From positions 2,604,001 through 2,668,000 of the forward strand of contig NZ_CP031030.1 in the NCBI RefSeq assembly GCF_003711225.1: a stretch of 64,000 nt of DNA, written 5' to 3'. The notes under the pieces were generated by a model. The model was given only the letters and a program-made list of their open reading frames with translations. It did not search any database and was not told the origin of the DNA. Shown piece by piece: positions 62,065-64,000 of this stretch. This DNA is from Runella sp. SP2 (lineage in GTDB: Bacteria > Bacteroidota > Bacteroidia > Cytophagales > Spirosomataceae). A program made the position numbers and the translations under genes. The number at the start of each line of letters is the position of its first letter. The stretch's first letter is position 1.

Positions 62065-62072
62065 TATTTTTG
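62065..62072 (+). promoter_or_regulatory. -7 box of the DUF4369/thioredoxin-like gene
   Basis: TATTTTTG matches TAnnTTTG exactly, 24 nt before the ATG. The upstream element is weak (TTTCG about 25 bp away). Confidence 0.5.
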
Positions 62073-62096
62073 GGATTACAATAAAATAAAATCAAC

Positions 62097-63524
62097 ATGA
62101 AATTTACGAGTACGCTTTTCTTTCTGCTTCTCTGCGTCTTCTACGGCGTGAATGGACAAAGTAATTATCGAATTGAAGGACAAGTGAAGAATTTTAAAAG
62201 TGGTGATTGTATCTTGGCAAACTACTATGGAACGCAGATTTATGCCAAAGACACTGCCAAAATTGACCCCAACGGAAAGTTTGTTTTTGAAGGTGAAAAA
62301 CCGCTATTGGGTGGTGTTTACGAAATCGTTTTTCCTGACCGCAAAAACTTATTTCGTGTATTAATCACTGATGACCAACAATTTAGCTTCCAATGCGATA
62401 CCACTGATCTGATTTCAAGTACTAAGTTTTCTGGTAGCCGCGACAACGAGCTTTTTTATCAGTTTCAAAAGTTTATGCGGGAAAAAGACAACCAGTATAA
62501 GCAATTGAAAGACAGCAAACTCCCCGAAACCGATAAGCGGTACAAAGATTTACAAGAGCAACGCAAAGCTTTTTATGATAAATTTATGAGTGACAACGAG
62601 GGCACTTTTACGGTAAAATTGTTCAAAACGTCGGCTGACCCCGAAATTCCGCCCGCTCCCAAAAAAGCCAACGGGAAGGTGGACTCTTTGTGGATGTTTA
62701 ACTATTACAAAGCCCACTTTTGGGATAGTTTTGACTTTGCCGATGAACGAATGATTCAGACACCCTTCCTTGAACAAAAACTCAAACGTTATTTCCAGGA
62801 TTTGACGATTCAGTCGGAAGATTCTATTACCAAAGAAGCTGATTTTGTCGTTGGCAAGGCGATTGCGGGTAAGAAAAAGGACATTATTTCCTATTGTATT
62901 TGGTATATCACTAACCAGTATGAAAACGCCAAAATTGTGGGAACCGAAGGCGTATTTGTCCACATGGGCGAAAAATACTACCTCACGGGTATCATGCCTG
63001 TCTCTGATACAAGTACCCTCAAAAACGTTCGTGATCGCATCAAGGTTTTAAAACCGCTTTTGGTCAACAAAGTGATTCCTGACATTGGGGTAATGAGCTA
63101 CCGCGCCGCCGACCGTCTTGAGTACATTCATGGTGTGAAAGCCGATTATCAAGTATTGTTTTTTTATTCACCGACCTGCGGGCACTGCCGCGAATCTGCC
63201 CCAAAACTAAAGGCATTGCAAGAAAAGCTTTATTCGCAAGGGGTAGAATTAATGACCATTTCGGTAGATGGCAGCGAAGATGAATGGCGGAAATTTATCA
63301 AAGAATTTAAGCTCGAAAACCTCATCAATGGTTACGGGTTGGTTGCTTCAAGGCAAGTAGTGTATCGCAACGACTACGATGTTTTTTCTACACCTACGAT
63401 TTATATTCTTGATAAATCGAAGAAAATCATTGCCCGCCGCCTTGGTGTTGAGGATATTGAGCCGTTTTTGAATGTTTACAAAAATCAAATTGCTCAGGAA
63501 CAGAAAAAAAGTAGCTCTAAATAG
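62097..63524 (+). CDS. DUF4369 / thioredoxin-like (TlpA) exported protein
   Basis: A 475-residue exported protein. A signal peptide (to VNGQ) precedes a DUF4369 domain (YRIEGQVKNFKSGDCILANYYG, IDPNGKFVFEGEKPL), a helical middle region of about 200 residues (DUF5106-like) and a C-terminal thioredoxin fold with active site C-G-H-C in FFYSPTCGHCRESAPKLKAL, cis-proline region VFSTPTIYILD. It probably reduces or rearranges disulfides in the periplasm. A similar gene starts 82 nt downstream behind a hairpin. Confidence 0.92.
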   Translation: MKFTSTLFFLLLCVFYGVNGQSNYRIEGQVKNFKSGDCILANYYGTQIYAKDTAKIDPNGKFVFEGEKPLLGGVYEIVFPDRKNLFRVLITDDQQFSFQCDTTDLISSTKFSGSRDNELFYQFQKFMREKDNQYKQLKDSKLPETDKRYKDLQEQRKAFYDKFMSDNEGTFTVKLFKTSADPEIPPAPKKANGKVDSLWMFNYYKAHFWDSFDFADERMIQTPFLEQKLKRYFQDLTIQSEDSITKEADFVVGKAIAGKKKDIISYCIWYITNQYENAKIVGTEGVFVHMGEKYYLTGIMPVSDTSTLKNVRDRIKVLKPLLVNKVIPDIGVMSYRAADRLEYIHGVKADYQVLFFYSPTCGHCRESAPKLKALQEKLYSQGVELMTISVDGSEDEWRKFIKEFKLENLINGYGLVASRQVVYRNDYDVFSTPTIYILDKSKKIIARRLGVEDIEPFLNVYKNQIAQEQKKSSSK

Positions 63525-63532
63525 CTCGTTTC

Positions 63533-63583
63533 AACCTCCCGAAAGTTTTCAACCTCCCGAAAGTTTTGAACTTTCGGGAGGTT
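63533..63583 (+). terminator. Terminator hairpin with duplicated left arm
   Basis: AACCTCCCGAAAGTT (63551-63565) and AACTTTCGGGAGGTT (63569-63583) form a perfect 15-bp stem with loop TTG. The left-arm sequence also stands 18 bp upstream (63533-63547), as a tandem copy, so two alternative stems are possible. A run of nine Cs follows instead of Ts. Confidence 0.75.
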
Positions 63584-63606
63584 CCCCCCCCCGTAACCTA
63601 CCTACA

Positions 63607-64000
63607 ATGAAAAAAATAACTTTACTTTTCATCAGCTATTTATTTTGCAGCTACGGCTGGGCACAAAGTGGCTACAAAATCGAAGGCACCATCAAAGGGC
63701 TCAAGCCAGGCGCTTATACCTTGGCTCACTATTTTGGGTATGACCAAACCATCACCAAAGATACCGCCCTTGTTGACGACAAAGGTGTTTTGAGCTTTAT
63801 GGGTTCAAAATCGCTACCAGAGGGACTTTACATGGTATTAAAACCCAATAAAAGCCGCTTACTTGATTTTATCATTGGTCCAGAACAGCACTTCTCATTT
63901 GTCAGCGATACATTAAGTGTTGTTGGAAATATGAAAATAGAAGGTTCTCCCGACAACGAGCGTTTTTTCAATTACCAACAAAAAATGCTTGGTTACTCCC
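63607..64000 (+). CDS. DUF4369 family exported protein, partial (cut by window end)
   Basis: The ATG at 63607 opens a frame that runs off the window after 131 codons. It starts with a signal peptide (MKKITLLFISYLFCSYGWAQ) and continues YKIEGTIKGLKPGAYTLAHY, KDTALVDDKGVLSFMG and EGSPDNERFFNYQQKM, which aligns with YRIEGQVKNFKSGDCILANY and SGSRDNELFYQFQKFM of the preceding gene. It is therefore a tandem paralogue, probably with a C-terminal thioredoxin domain beyond the window. The translation is my own reading of the raw sequence. Confidence 0.85.
   Translation, partial: MKKITLLFISYLFCSYGWAQSGYKIEGTIKGLKPGAYTLAHYFGYDQTITKDTALVDDKGVLSFMGSKSLPEGLYMVLKPNKSRLLDFIIGPEQHFSFVSDTLSVVGNMKIEGSPDNERFFNYQQKMLGYS

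Overview
The window reads as chromosomal DNA of an aerobic Bacteroidota bacterium, most likely a Cytophagales (Runella/Spirosoma-like) species. Evidence: a SusC/SusD pair, type IX secretion C-terminal sorting domains (types A and B), a gliding-motility-type C-terminal domain, DUF4369/TlpA proteins, a Rho with a long acidic N-terminal insertion, starts without obvious Shine-Dalgarno sequences, and several promoters of the Bacteroidota type (TTTG, about 19 bp, TAnnTTTG). Most genes are ordinary chromosomal genes. I see no rRNA, tRNA, CRISPR array, phage or intact insertion sequence.

Layout. 1-3.8 kb: end of a complex I cluster (nuoG tail, nuoH, nuoI, nuoJ), where anmK follows instead of nuoK. 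3.8-8.8 kb: aspartyl-protease/PDZ protein, tpiA, a lipoprotein, a 2TM protein and a YihY/BrkB membrane protein. 9.1-16.5 kb: GT2 glycosyltransferase, YciO-type protein, DUF58 protein, gamma-glutamyltransferase, polysaccharide deacetylase, a second GT2 and an Lrp regulator. 16.8-21.2 kb: a VapBC-like module whose toxin gene carries an in-frame stop, then metH, which holds an in-frame palindromic insertion. 21.3-25 kb: a secreted lysyl-oxidase-like protein, dtd and a large Ig-like T9SS cargo protein.

25.0-34.0 kb is the most interesting part: an apparent phosphonate-utilisation locus. An FAD oxidoreductase of the HpnW type and a phosphonatase-like HAD hydrolase form a translationally coupled pair. 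Across a 347-bp control region with two large palindromes they diverge from susC, susD, an alkaline-phosphatase-superfamily enzyme and a PhnZ-type HD-domain oxygenase. A Tat-exported phosphocholine-type phospholipase C follows at 34.6 kb. I propose that outer-membrane SusCD uptake is coupled here to two C-P bond cleavage routes. Membership of the PLC is more speculative.

37.3-46.4 kb: yidC, rho, an RsmI-like methyltransferase, an alpha/beta hydrolase, an M23 peptidase, an FAH-family protein and a small unknown protein. 46.4-64 kb: secreted or surface glycan functions (GH5-like enzyme with T9SS tail, Wzi-like protein, sialidase-fucosidase fusion, duplicated DUF4394 lipoprotein, two tandem GT39-like membrane proteins) mixed with fadA-type thiolase, pfkA, a YdcF protein and two tandem DUF4369/thioredoxin-like proteins, the second cut by the window end. 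Many gene ends carry strong hairpins, some sharing sequence and so belonging to dispersed repeat families.
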